From assembly GCA_947167555.1 (NCBI GenBank), contig CAMVIO010000007.1, positions 1-21,396 of the forward strand: DNA of 21,396 nt. Reading direction: 5' to 3'. This DNA is from an uncultured Selenomonadales bacterium (GTDB taxonomy: Bacteria > Bacillota > Negativicutes > Selenomonadales > Selenomonadaceae). The position numbers and the translations under genes were made by a program. The notes below the pieces were generated by a model. The model had not been told where the DNA came from and did not search any database. It saw only the letters and a list, made by a program, of their open reading frames with translations. Below are positions 1-6,923 of this stretch, one piece after another; position 1 is the stretch's first letter, and each line of letters begins with the position of its first letter.

Positions 1-233
1 GTATGGGAGCAAGGCTCTAACGTCACAAACAGCGTCGCTCCCCGCGCCAGTTCTCCCGCCATACGCAGCGCGTGAATCTCAGCGTGCTCCGTCCCGGCCT
101 TTCGGTGCCAGCCCGCGCCGACCACACGACCGTCCCGAACGAGGACCGCGCCGACCATCGGATTCGGCGACGTCCGCCCGCGCCCATGCGCTGCCAGCGT
201 AATCGCTTCGCGCATATACATCTCCTCGTCCAA
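1..233 (-). CDS. ribD: RibD N-terminus, riboflavin deaminase/reductase (partial)
   Basis: Only the first 77 residues lie in the window; the gene runs off the left edge. The protein has the cytidine-deaminase fold signature: TSPNPMVGAV near residues 21-30, the zinc-binding HAE at 50-52 and EPCSH at 73-77. RibD deaminates the pyrimidine product of GTP cyclohydrolase II and then reduces its ribosyl side chain; only the deaminase half is visible here. I chose the TTG at 231-233 because it follows a GGGGTGAG ribosome site and gives the usual N-terminus DEEMYMREA. ATG codons at 219-221 and 213-215 are alternatives. The gene lies just downstream of an FMN riboswitch and terminator, so it is probably the first gene of a riboflavin operon repressed by FMN. 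Confidence 0.93.
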   Translation of the reverse strand, partial: MDEEMYMREAITLAAHGRGRTSPNPMVGAVLVRDGRVVGAGWHRKAGTEHAEIHALRMAGELARGATLFVTLEPCSH

Positions 234-253
234 GCTCTCACCCCGCAATTCGT

Positions 254-287
254 AAATAAAAATCCCCGGAAGAAAAATCCTCCGGGG
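254..287 (-). terminator. Riboswitch-controlled intrinsic terminator before ribD
   Basis: Read on the minus strand, arms CCCCGGA (281-287) and TCCGGGG (264-270) form a hairpin followed by ATTTTTATTT (254-263). It lies between the FMN aptamer and the ribD start, the expected place for the expression platform that stops transcription when FMN is bound. Confidence 0.85.
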
Positions 288-311
288 CGTACAAAAACGC
301 AAATAAAAACC

Positions 312-455
312 AATCTTTTCTCATCCAGACTATACTGTCGGCTTCGGAATCTCACCGAATCATGCTCCAAAAAGCTCGCGGGCTATACCGCCGGTCGGGA
401 ATCCGGTTCCGATAAGAATAAATTATCGGAACTCCGCTACCCTGCCCCAAAGATT
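312..455 (-). promoter_or_regulatory. FMN riboswitch (RFN element)
   Basis: The minus strand carries the conserved blocks of the RFN aptamer in order: GGGGCAGGGTAGC, TTCCCGACCGGCGGTATAG, AGCCCGCGAGC, GATTCGGTGAGATTCCGAAG and CCGACAGTATAGTCTGGATG. The closing P1 helix is AATCTTT (449-455) paired with AAAGATT (312-318). A variable hairpin, TTCCGATAATTTATTCTTATCGGAA, lies near 409-433. The RFN aptamer binds flavin mononucleotide. Together with the terminator at 254-287 it should lower ribD transcription when FMN is plentiful. Confidence 0.96.
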
Positions 456-475
456 ATCGTATGAAATTTTTATTA

Positions 476-504
476 AATATACCACAAACCGCCGCTCACG
501 GCAA
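476..504 (-). promoter_or_regulatory. Candidate promoter for the riboswitch-ribD transcript
   Basis: On the minus strand, TTGCCG (499-504) and TATATT (476-481) are separated by 17 bases. This places the transcription start near 469, shortly before the riboswitch. The -35 box overlaps the last codons of lepB (stop at 496-498). Fit to the sigma-70 consensus is moderate. Confidence 0.5.
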
Positions 505-1017
505 GGTCTTGAACTGCTCAAACGGCCAGAACACGAGAATCGCCTTTCCTTTTATCAGGTCATACGGCACGAAGCCTACATCCGCGAACCGGCTGTCCTC
601 GGAATTGTTCCGATTGTCGCCCATCACGAAGATATGACCCTCAGGCACCTCTGCCAGCGGATAATCGCCGCGCGTCTTGCTCAGGATATACGGCTCGTTC
701 ATCAACTGGCTGTTGACATAAACCTGCCCGTCCCTGATCTCGATGGTATCGCCCGGCACCGCGATGACGCGCTTGATAAAGTCGCGTCTCGGGTCTCGCG
801 GGTACTGGAACACGAGAATCTCTCCGCGCTGCGGCTCACGGAAGCGATAGATGAACTTGTTGACGACAAGCCGCTCCGCACTCTGCAGCGTCGGCCGCAT
901 CGACGGACCGTCCACTAAATACAGCTCCACGATGAACGTGCGAATAATCAGCGCGAGAACGACAGCCGTCGCGATGGATACGATCCAATCTTTTGCTTCT
1001 TCCCCCAAAGAACTCAT
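496..1017 (-). CDS. lepB: Signal peptidase I
   Basis: This 173-residue membrane serine protease (family S26) cleaves signal peptides from exported proteins. One N-terminal membrane segment spans about residues 12-34. The catalytic serine is in GPSMRPTL (Ser39) and the general-base lysine in DFIKRVIAVPGD (Lys82). The signature GDNRNNSEDSR is near residues 133-143. The length matches the short Bacillus SipS-type enzymes. The ATG at 1015-1017 follows a GGAGGGA ribosome site. The gene lies directly behind rplS, as in many Firmicutes, but an intrinsic terminator separates them, so lepB should depend on read-through unless it has a promoter I cannot see. Confidence 0.97.
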   Translation of the reverse strand: MSSLGEEAKDWIVSIATAVVLALIIRTFIVELYLVDGPSMRPTLQSAERLVVNKFIYRFREPQRGEILVFQYPRDPRRDFIKRVIAVPGDTIEIRDGQVYVNSQLMNEPYILSKTRGDYPLAEVPEGHIFVMGDNRNNSEDSRFADVGFVPYDLIKGKAILVFWPFEQFKTLP

Positions 1018-1032
1018 AGCGTCCCTCCATAC

Positions 1033-1070
1033 AAAAAGAGGGGCTGACCTTCGCCAGCCCCTGCTCTTTT
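1033..1070 (-). terminator. Intrinsic terminator between rplS and lepB
   Basis: On the minus strand a GC-rich hairpin (GGGGCTG 1055-1061 with CAGCCCC 1040-1046) is extended by AAAAGAG/CTCTTTT flanks with a small bulge and runs into TCTTTTTGT. It begins at the rplS stop codon and ends about 15 bases before the lepB start. A partial terminator would let rplS be expressed more strongly than lepB. The A-tract on the other side makes it look bidirectional. Confidence 0.85.
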
Positions 1071-1410
1071 AGCGTCTTTCCTTGATGCGAGCCGCCTTGC
1101 CCGTGAGGCCGCGCAGATAATAAAGCTTGGCGCGACGGACAACACCGCGGCGCACAACCTCGATCTTCTCGATTCGCGGCGAATGAACCAGGAACGTGCG
1201 CTCTACGCCAATGCCGTAAGAAATGCGGCGCACCCTGAACATTTCGCGGACGCCCGAACCCTGCCGTCCGATGACGACGCCCTCAAACACCTGGATACGC
1301 TCGCGCGTACCCTCGACAATCTTCGCATGAACGCGAACCGTATCGCCGGGGCGAAATTCCGGAATGTCCGAGCGAAGCTGCTCTTTTTCCAACGCTTCAA
1401 TGATATTCAT
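1069..1410 (-). CDS. rplS: 50S ribosomal protein L19
   Basis: This 113-residue protein of the large ribosomal subunit contributes to a bridge at the 30S-50S interface. Diagnostic stretches are FRPGDTVRVHAKIVEG, RIQVFEGVVIGRQGSGV, SYGIGVERTFLVHSP and RRAKLYYLRGLTGKAARI; the length is normal. I chose the ATG at 1408-1410 because an ideal AGGAGG lies just upstream; a longer reading frame upstream has no L19 similarity. In many Firmicutes rplS follows trmD and precedes lepB. Here lepB follows but no trmD precedes, and rplS has its own strong promoter. Confidence 0.98.
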   Translation of the reverse strand: MNIIEALEKEQLRSDIPEFRPGDTVRVHAKIVEGTRERIQVFEGVVIGRQGSGVREMFRVRRISYGIGVERTFLVHSPRIEKIEVVRRGVVRRAKLYYLRGLTGKAARIKERR

Positions 1411-1475
1411 TTCTGTTCCTCCTATTCGTGACGTTCGTGGCAGAACAATTCTGTCCAGAGGACCGCCCGTACATT
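1411..1475 (-). promoter_or_regulatory. rplS 5' leader, possible L19 autoregulatory leader
   Basis: The predicted leader of about 64 bases contains two small abutting hairpins, GTCC-TCT-GGAC (1453-1463) and CAGAA-TTG-TTCTG (1441-1453), upstream of the ribosome site. Some Firmicutes rplS leaders carry a conserved L19-binding RNA. I cannot show that this one fits that family, so the call is tentative. Confidence 0.3.
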
Positions 1476-1480
1476 TCGAT

Positions 1481-1509
1481 ACTATACCATAAGGAAAAAA
1501 ATAATGCAA
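1481..1509 (-). promoter_or_regulatory. Promoter of rplS
   Basis: On the minus strand, TTGCAT (1504-1509) and TATAGT (1481-1486) are separated by exactly 17 bases, a close sigma-70 match with an AT-rich spacer. The transcription start would be near 1474. Confidence 0.8.
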
Positions 1510-1530
1510 GATGCGATTTCATACTTATCT

Positions 1531-1669
1531 TCGACCAAAATTTATATAAAATTTTGACCGATACCCAAAGGGCACGCGAGATACGCCTGCTACGCAGGCT
1601 ACATCAGAGCCTGCGGCTCGGATGACGTCTCATAAATCTCCGTAAGAAATATAATTTCTAACGGAGATT
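1531..1669 (-). repeat. Cluster of inverted repeats between rng and rplS
   Basis: Several hairpins lie side by side. Arms 1635-1650 and 1654-1669 match at 15 of 16 positions around a 3-base loop. GAGCC-TGC-GGCTC spans 1607-1619 and GCCTGC-TAC-GCAGGC spans 1585-1599. GCAGGCT (1594-1600) can instead pair with AGCCTGC (1608-1614), so two folds exclude each other. An AT-rich palindrome covers 1531-1561. In minus-strand RNA the two A-C mismatches of that palindrome become U-G wobble pairs, giving a continuous 13-pair stem. None is followed by a clear U-tract, so an ordinary terminator is not proven. The remaining gap to the rng stop holds no gene. Confidence 0.6.
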
Positions 1670-1695
1670 AGTATCGCAAAAAGGAAATCGCCGAC

Positions 1696-3144
1696 CTACC
1701 TGCCGTTCCCCCGCTGAGTAATCGAATAACTTTCAGGGTCCATGCCCGGCTTTATAATGAAGCCTACCTTGACGCCGAGATCCGACGACAGACGGTCGAC
1801 CAGCGGTGAATCCATCAGCGCATAGGCCACCGTCTCATGCACCTCGACCTCATACCCGAAATCGGCATGAGATCGTTCCTCGATTTTCCGAATATCGCGG
1901 CAAATTCGGATCACCACCGTCTCAGGAGATTCCACGCGGCCGCTGCCGCGGCAGCATGGACAATCGGCGTACAAGATGCTCTCGAAGTTCTGCCGCGATT
2001 TTTTCCGTGTGATCTCGACGAGCCCGAGCTGCGTAATGCCGACGATATTCGTCTTTGAACGATCCAGCTTCGCTCGTTCACGCATGAACGCAAGCAAACT
2101 TTCCTTTTGCTCCTCCTCGTCCATGTCAATAAAGTCAACCACGATAATACCGCCGATGTCCCGAAGCCGGATCTGACGCAGGATCTCCGCCGCCGCCTCC
2201 ATATTCGCCCGAAAAATCGTGTCCGACAAATTCGACTGCCCGACGAATTTTCCCGTATTGACGTCAATGACCGTCAGCGCCTCCGTGCGGTCGATGACGA
2301 GGAAGCCGCCGGAGGGCAGCTCGACCTCACGATCCGACAATGTTTCCAGTTCAGTCTCCACACCAAACGCGCGAAAAATCGGCGCCGCACCCTCATAATG
2401 CTCGACGCGCTCCGAAAGCGTCGGCGAAACGTACTCCACCAAATCCCGGACTCGCCTGCATGTCTCAACGTCGTCCACGACCAGCCGCGAAATATCGTCC
2501 GTCAAGATATCGCGCACCACGCGAATCGCCATATCCGCGTCGCGATAGAGAAGCGCAGGGGCGGAAAGTACGCAGCTCCGCGCCTGCAAGGACGCCCAAA
2601 GCTGAGAAAGATACTGAACGTCGCTTTCCAATGTTTCCCTGTCCTGCCCCGCCGCGAGCGTCCGAACGATCATCCCCATTCCCGCGGGGCAGATTTCCTG
2701 AGCCAACGTGTGAAGGCGTTCGCGCTCCTCCTCGTCCTCGATCCGCCGGGACATCCCGATATAATTCGCGGTAGGCATCAGAACGACATTCCTTCCCGGC
2801 AGGGAAAGGCGCGTCGTGACGCGCGGGCCTTTCGTTCCCACGGCGTCCTTGACGACCTGTACGATCACAGCTTGCCCGATATGAATCTTTTCCCGTACCG
2901 CCGAGTTCTCATCCTGCTGATTATGAGTGCCATCACCAAGATAGAGAAACGCATTTTTCTTCTGGCCGATGTCGACGAAGGCCGCCTGCATGCCCGGCAA
3001 CACATTCTGCACTCGTCCCTTGTAGATGTTGCCGACGAGATGGGAATGGGAAGGACGCTCGATCCCCATTTCAATCAGACGGTCGTCCTCCGTCAGAACC
3101 ATACGCGTCTCTTCCGGCGTCGCGTTTAGAAGAATGTTTTTCAC
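1696..3144 (-). CDS. rng: Ribonuclease G (RNase E/G family)
   Basis: This 482-residue endoribonuclease cuts single-stranded, AU-rich RNA in rRNA maturation and mRNA decay. An N-terminal S1 RNA-binding domain covers about residues 36-125 (GNIYKGRVQNVLPGMQAAFV). The metal-binding catalytic aspartates are Asp294 in TVIDVNTGKF and Asp337 in VVDFIDMDEE, 43 residues apart as in Escherichia coli RNase E. The zinc-link cysteines are CPCC at 395-398. There is no long C-terminal scaffold, so it is RNase G-like. I chose the GTG at 3142-3144: it gives the usual N-terminus MKNILLNATPEETR, has GGGAGGGG upstream, and overlaps the preceding stop as GTGA. The frame continues 35 codons upstream but without family similarity. 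Confidence 0.95.
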   Translation of the reverse strand: MKNILLNATPEETRMVLTEDDRLIEMGIERPSHSHLVGNIYKGRVQNVLPGMQAAFVDIGQKKNAFLYLGDGTHNQQDENSAVREKIHIGQAVIVQVVKDAVGTKGPRVTTRLSLPGRNVVLMPTANYIGMSRRIEDEEERERLHTLAQEICPAGMGMIVRTLAAGQDRETLESDVQYLSQLWASLQARSCVLSAPALLYRDADMAIRVVRDILTDDISRLVVDDVETCRRVRDLVEYVSPTLSERVEHYEGAAPIFRAFGVETELETLSDREVELPSGGFLVIDRTEALTVIDVNTGKFVGQSNLSDTIFRANMEAAAEILRQIRLRDIGGIIVVDFIDMDEEEQKESLLAFMRERAKLDRSKTNIVGITQLGLVEITRKKSRQNFESILYADCPCCRGSGRVESPETVVIRICRDIRKIEERSHADFGYEVEVHETVAYALMDSPLVDRLSSDLGVKVGFIIKPGMDPESYSITQRGNGR

Positions 3145-3875
3145 GGCTTCGCCCCTCCCGCCGAAAGAAGATCCTGCCCGTTGCAGAGCAGCGCGCTCCG
3201 ATGGACGAGCGCCGTCTCCGCGTGAACGAGGAGCGAAAATCTTTCGCAAAGCAGCGCCAATATCTCTTGCGGCTTAACGCTTCCCCCCGGCGTAATGCGG
3301 ATTGCCATCACCAGGCGGAGCAAATCGTCCTCCGCCGCTTCCGCGTAAAGATTGCCGCAGAGATATTGACGGACTTCGATTTCCCTCGTTTTCTTGGGAG
3401 TCTTTCGAAGGAACGTACATTCCTTCGTTGCATTGAAGTCTTCAAGAACCTTCTGCGCATCGGAAAAAGCGCCGCACAACGGAACCGTGATCTCATAGAC
3501 AGCTTCATCCGTGAGCGACATCAAAGCCTTTGGCTTTCCCGCCATCACACGCAAAGCGATCAAACGGACACCTTCCGGCAGCGCGGGACGAAGGCTCTCT
3601 CCGATTGCGTGCTCCTCCATCGGTCGCGCGAGTTCCAAATCCATATATTCTGCGTTGCTGGTGACGCCGACCGAAAGCGCCGACGCGAAGCTAAGCTTCA
3701 TATGCGGATTGAAGCCTTCGGAATAAGCGGCGGGAATTTTCGCGCGTCGAATCGCCCTTTGCATCATAGACGCATAATCGAGATGGGAGATATACCGGAG
3801 CGGCTCGTCTTTCGTGATCCGTGCGCGGCAATAGATCATAGCGCGCTGCACCGCGTTTTTGGCATTTTCGCTCAT
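3141..3875 (-). CDS. DUF2344 / TIGR03936-type protein, radical SAM partner
   Basis: This 244-residue soluble protein has no signal peptide or membrane segment. Typical stretches are LRYISHLDYASMMQRAIRRA, YSEGFNPHMKLSFASALSVG and EYMDLEL. The family is uncharacterised; in many Firmicutes it lies beside, or is fused to, the radical SAM protein encoded just upstream here. Start and stop overlap with both neighbours (ATGA at 3872-3875, GTGA at 3141-3144), implying translational coupling and a shared job. I chose the ATG at 3873-3875 because GGGAGG lies upstream; an internal Met 12 codons later is possible. Function is unknown. Coupling with RNase G suggests RNA or ribosome-related work, but that is inference. 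Confidence 0.88.
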   Translation of the reverse strand: MSENAKNAVQRAMIYCRARITKDEPLRYISHLDYASMMQRAIRRAKIPAAYSEGFNPHMKLSFASALSVGVTSNAEYMDLELARPMEEHAIGESLRPALPEGVRLIALRVMAGKPKALMSLTDEAVYEITVPLCGAFSDAQKVLEDFNATKECTFLRKTPKKTREIEVRQYLCGNLYAEAAEDDLLRLVMAIRITPGGSVKPQEILALLCERFSLLVHAETALVHRSALLCNGQDLLSAGGAKP

Positions 3876-5725
3876 GACCGTGCCTCCCTGTCGATAACAC
3901 GGGCATCCAGCGTCGGACAAACGGCGCATCCCGTGCAGCGCCCCCGTCGGCAGTCCGGCGTCAACTCTCCCCGCAGGCTGCGTTCGCGCTCCGTCCAGAG
4001 GAACGCACGGGAAACGCCCGGAGACGTATGCTCCCAGGGGAATTTTTCTTCCTTTTCCCGCTCCCGCCCGTTGTAATATTCCGGCACAACGCCGAGCGCC
4101 TCGAAAGCGTCCAGCCAGTATTCCTCATGAAACTGGTCGCTCCATCCATCGAACTTCGCCCCGCGTTTCCACGCCTCGAAAATCACCTTGGACAAACGGC
4201 GATCTCCTCGCGCCAGCACGCCCTCCAAGCGGCTGACCCGCGCGTCGTGATAATTGAACTGGATGGAACGGTCGCGAATATTTTCCTTCAAAAGATGCTG
4301 CTTGCGCTCAAATTCCTCCAGCGAATCCTGCGCCGCCCACTGGAACGGCGTAAAGGCCTTCGGCACGAAACAGGAAACGCTGATCGTGACCTTCGCGCCG
4401 CGCTTCCCTTTGATTTCCTGATAACGGTCCACAACCTTTTTCGCAAGCCGCGCAATACCTATAATATCCTCGTCGGTTTCCGTCGGAAGCCCGAGCATGA
4501 AATAAAGCTTGACGGACTTCCAGCCCTTTTCGAAGGCCGCCGAGACCGCCTGCAGAAGATTTTCTTCCGTGACCCCCTTGTTGATGACGTCGCGCATCCG
4601 CTGCGTCCCCGCTTCCGGCGCGAAGGTCAACCCGCTTTTCCTGACCTGCTGCATCCTGTCGGCAAGCCCGATGGAAAAACTGTCGATGCGAAGCGACGGC
4701 AACGAAAAACTGACCTGCTCTCCGGCAAAATCCTCCATCAGGTCGTCAACCAGCCCGTCAAGACACGAATAATCCGCCGAGGAAAGCGACGTCAGAGACA
4801 TTTCGTCGTATCCGGTGACGTCCGCCATTTTCCGAGCCAGCGAACGCAGTCTTTCTTTGCTGCGTTCCCGCACGGGCCGATACGCCATACCCGCCTGGCA
4901 GAAACGACATCCCCGGGAACAACCGCGAAACAGCTCCAGCATGATTCGGTCATGGACGATGTCGATATAAGGAACGACAGGCTTTTCCATCGTTCCCGCC
5001 TCGTCCATGTCGCGCATGAGACGCTTATACACGACAGCGGGCGCCGCCTCGTCGAGCCGTTCCATACCGCAAAAATCCCCAGCGGCATCGTAACGGGGCG
5101 CATAGAGCGACGGAACGTAAATACCGGAAATCCCAACAGCACGACGTAAAAACTCTTTGCGTCCCCCCGGGCGTCCCTCTCTCTTCCATGCGACGAAAAG
5201 CGAAACGAGCTCACCCAAAACCTCTTCGCCCTCGCCGATCACGAAAAGGTCAAAAAAATCGGCGACGGGCTCCACATTATAGACGCACGGTCCGCCGCCG
5301 ACCACAAAGGGCTCACCCTCGCCACGCTCCGAAGCCAAAAGGGGAATCCCAGCGAGGTCAAGCATATTGAGGACGTTCGTGTAAATCATCTCGTATTGCA
5401 GCGAAAAGCCGAGAAAGTCAAATTCCCGGACGGGAGTCCTCGTTTCCAGCGAAAAAAGCGGCAGCCCGCGCTTCCGCATTTCCGCCTCCATATCGACCCA
5501 CGGCGCGTAGACGCGCTCCGCCGCCGTGTCGTCCCTTCGATTCAATATCTCGTAGAGAATCTTCAGCCCGAGGTTCGACATGCCGACCTCATAGACGTCC
5601 GGCATCGAAAACGCGAACGTGCAGGAAACGTCTGCATGACACTTGCCGCTGCTGTTCCATTCATGACCCGTATACCTTGCAGGCTTCGTCACCGCCTGCA
5701 AAAGATCGGGCGTCAATGATACCAT
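3872..5725 (-). CDS. Uncharacterised radical SAM protein (TIGR03960 type)
   Basis: This 617-residue protein has a radical SAM core with the cluster-binding motif CSRGCRFC (Cys269, Cys273, Cys276). Its N-terminal 200 residues resemble the cobalamin-binding-like region of YgiQ/MiaB relatives (FVVGGGPCVYNVEPVADFF, FVIGEGEEVL), but I see no DxHxxG motif for base-off B12 binding. The C-terminus has a second cysteine group (Cys592, 597, 600, 603) that may hold another Fe-S cluster or zinc. Its substrate is unknown. It overlaps the DUF2344 gene by four bases and follows rodA closely. I preferred the ATG at 5723-5725, which sits six bases after AAAGGATGA; the ATG at 5732-5734 is inside that ribosome site. 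Confidence 0.9.
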   Translation of the reverse strand: MVSLTPDLLQAVTKPARYTGHEWNSSGKCHADVSCTFAFSMPDVYEVGMSNLGLKILYEILNRRDDTAAERVYAPWVDMEAEMRKRGLPLFSLETRTPVREFDFLGFSLQYEMIYTNVLNMLDLAGIPLLASERGEGEPFVVGGGPCVYNVEPVADFFDLFVIGEGEEVLGELVSLFVAWKREGRPGGRKEFLRRAVGISGIYVPSLYAPRYDAAGDFCGMERLDEAAPAVVYKRLMRDMDEAGTMEKPVVPYIDIVHDRIMLELFRGCSRGCRFCQAGMAYRPVRERSKERLRSLARKMADVTGYDEMSLTSLSSADYSCLDGLVDDLMEDFAGEQVSFSLPSLRIDSFSIGLADRMQQVRKSGLTFAPEAGTQRMRDVINKGVTEENLLQAVSAAFEKGWKSVKLYFMLGLPTETDEDIIGIARLAKKVVDRYQEIKGKRGAKVTISVSCFVPKAFTPFQWAAQDSLEEFERKQHLLKENIRDRSIQFNYHDARVSRLEGVLARGDRRLSKVIFEAWKRGAKFDGWSDQFHEEYWLDAFEALGVVPEYYNGREREKEEKFPWEHTSPGVSRAFLWTERERSLRGELTPDCRRGRCTGCAVCPTLDARVIDREARS

Positions 5726-5741
5726 GTTGTTCATCCTTTTG

Positions 5742-6845
5742 TTAAAAAATAAGTCGTTGTTTTTTCATGTAAATGTTCAACAACAATGCGATTGCCATAA
5801 TATTCGTCGTCAGGGCGCTGACTCCGTAGCTCATCAGCGGCAGAGGAATGCCCGTCACGGGCATGATGCCCATGGTCATTCCGATATTGACCAGCACATG
5901 GAAGGCCAACATCGATGTGACGCCAACCGCTAAAAGCATCCCAAAGGTATCGCTGGCGTCCTGCGCGATCCGTATTCCCCTCCACAACAGGATCAAATAC
6001 AGCAGCAACAGGAACGCCGCACCGATGAAGCCCATTTCCTCGCCTACCACGGCGAAGATGAAGTCCGTGTGATTCTCCGGCAGGAAATCCAGCTGACTCT
6101 GGGTTCCCTCGAAAAGCCCTTTGCCGAAAAGCTGCCCGGAGCCGATGGCGATCTCCGACTGGATGATATGATAGCCGGAGCCGAGTGGATCGACGTTCGG
6201 GTCAAGGAAAACGAGAATCCGCATTTTTTGGTAATCCTTCAGGAAATGCCAAAGCACAGGACTCGCCAACACCCCCGCGCCGAAAATCGCGCCCAGCAGC
6301 TTCAGGTTGACGCCGGCGGCGAAGATCATGCCGAGGAAAATCGCGATAAACACCAACGATGTGCCAAGATCCGGCTGTTTCAGTACGAGAACGAAGGGCA
6401 GGCCGACAAACGCGGCGATTGGCAGGAGGTCTCGCAGGGAATTGAGTTTCCCGACCTTGTCCTCCAAAAGCGCCGCCAACGAAATGATCATTATGACCTT
6501 GGAAAACTCCGAGGGCTGCAAAGTGATCGGGCCGAGCTGGATCCATCGCTGAGCGCCGAGTGCGCTGTGCCCGAACAGCATGACCGCAAGAAGCAGCACG
6601 ATATTGACAACGTAAAGCTTCGTACCGTATCGCTGCAGCATCTTGTAATCAAAATTCATCAGGAAGACTGCCAGCGCGATGTTCAGCACCGCAAACACAC
6701 CTTGCCGCTGCACGAAACCGTAGCCCCCCGCAGACGCCGCGTTGATATGCGTCGCACTGCCGATCGTGACAAGGCTCATCAAAATAATCGCGACCGCCGC
6801 AATAATCAGCGTAAAATCCATACGCCGAAGCCATCGCTTGTTCAT
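5742..6845 (-). CDS. rodA: Peptidoglycan glycosyltransferase RodA (SEDS family)
   Basis: This 367-residue polytopic membrane protein polymerises lipid II into glycan strands for cell elongation, working with the transpeptidase PBP2. About ten hydrophobic segments are visible. Family motifs include GAQRWIQLGPITLQPSE (98-113), LKQPDLGTSLV (155-165) and QLDFLPENHTDFIFAVVGEE with the likely catalytic Asp261, and the C-terminal PLPLMSYGVSALTTN. The ATG at 6843-6845 has GGAGGCAGG upstream. Its partner mrdA lies four genes upstream with minCDE between them. A terminator after minE separates rodA from that block; the following radical SAM gene starts 16 bases after the rodA stop. Confidence 0.96.
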   Translation of the reverse strand: MNKRWLRRMDFTLIIAAVAIILMSLVTIGSATHINAASAGGYGFVQRQGVFAVLNIALAVFLMNFDYKMLQRYGTKLYVVNIVLLLAVMLFGHSALGAQRWIQLGPITLQPSEFSKVIMIISLAALLEDKVGKLNSLRDLLPIAAFVGLPFVLVLKQPDLGTSLVFIAIFLGMIFAAGVNLKLLGAIFGAGVLASPVLWHFLKDYQKMRILVFLDPNVDPLGSGYHIIQSEIAIGSGQLFGKGLFEGTQSQLDFLPENHTDFIFAVVGEEMGFIGAAFLLLLYLILLWRGIRIAQDASDTFGMLLAVGVTSMLAFHVLVNIGMTMGIMPVTGIPLPLMSYGVSALTTNIMAIALLLNIYMKKQRLIF

Positions 6846-6881
6846 TCAAACCTGCCTCCAACGAAAATGAAGATATCGAGC

Positions 6882-6910
6882 TAAAAAACGCCGACGCAAC
6901 CCGCGTCGGC
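6882..6910 (-). terminator. Intrinsic terminator between minE and rodA
   Basis: On the minus strand GCCGACGC (6903-6910), a five-base loop and GCGTCGGC (6890-6897) form a perfect eight-pair stem followed by GTTTTTTA. It lies 13 bases after the minE stop. Only 36 bases remain before rodA, and I see no convincing promoter there, so rodA probably depends on read-through. Confidence 0.9.
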
Positions 6911-6923
6911 ATTTTCCGTAAAG

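Noticed and set aside
1559..1676. CGATAC/GTATCG ends as terminal inverted repeats of a small transposable element
   Set aside because: Only six bases match, no target-site duplication is visible, and no second copy is seen in the window.
2107..3129. A 340-codon plus-strand frame opposite rng
   Set aside because: Antisense shadow; the minus strand encodes RNase G with all catalytic residues.
3145..3249. N-terminal extension of RNase G by 35 residues
   Set aside because: The extension overlaps the DUF2344 gene, has no family similarity, and the GTG at 3142-3144 has a good ribosome site.
4028..5149. A 373-codon plus-strand frame opposite the radical SAM gene
   Set aside because: Antisense shadow with Arg-rich, motif-free translation; the minus strand carries the CxxxCxxC radical SAM signature.
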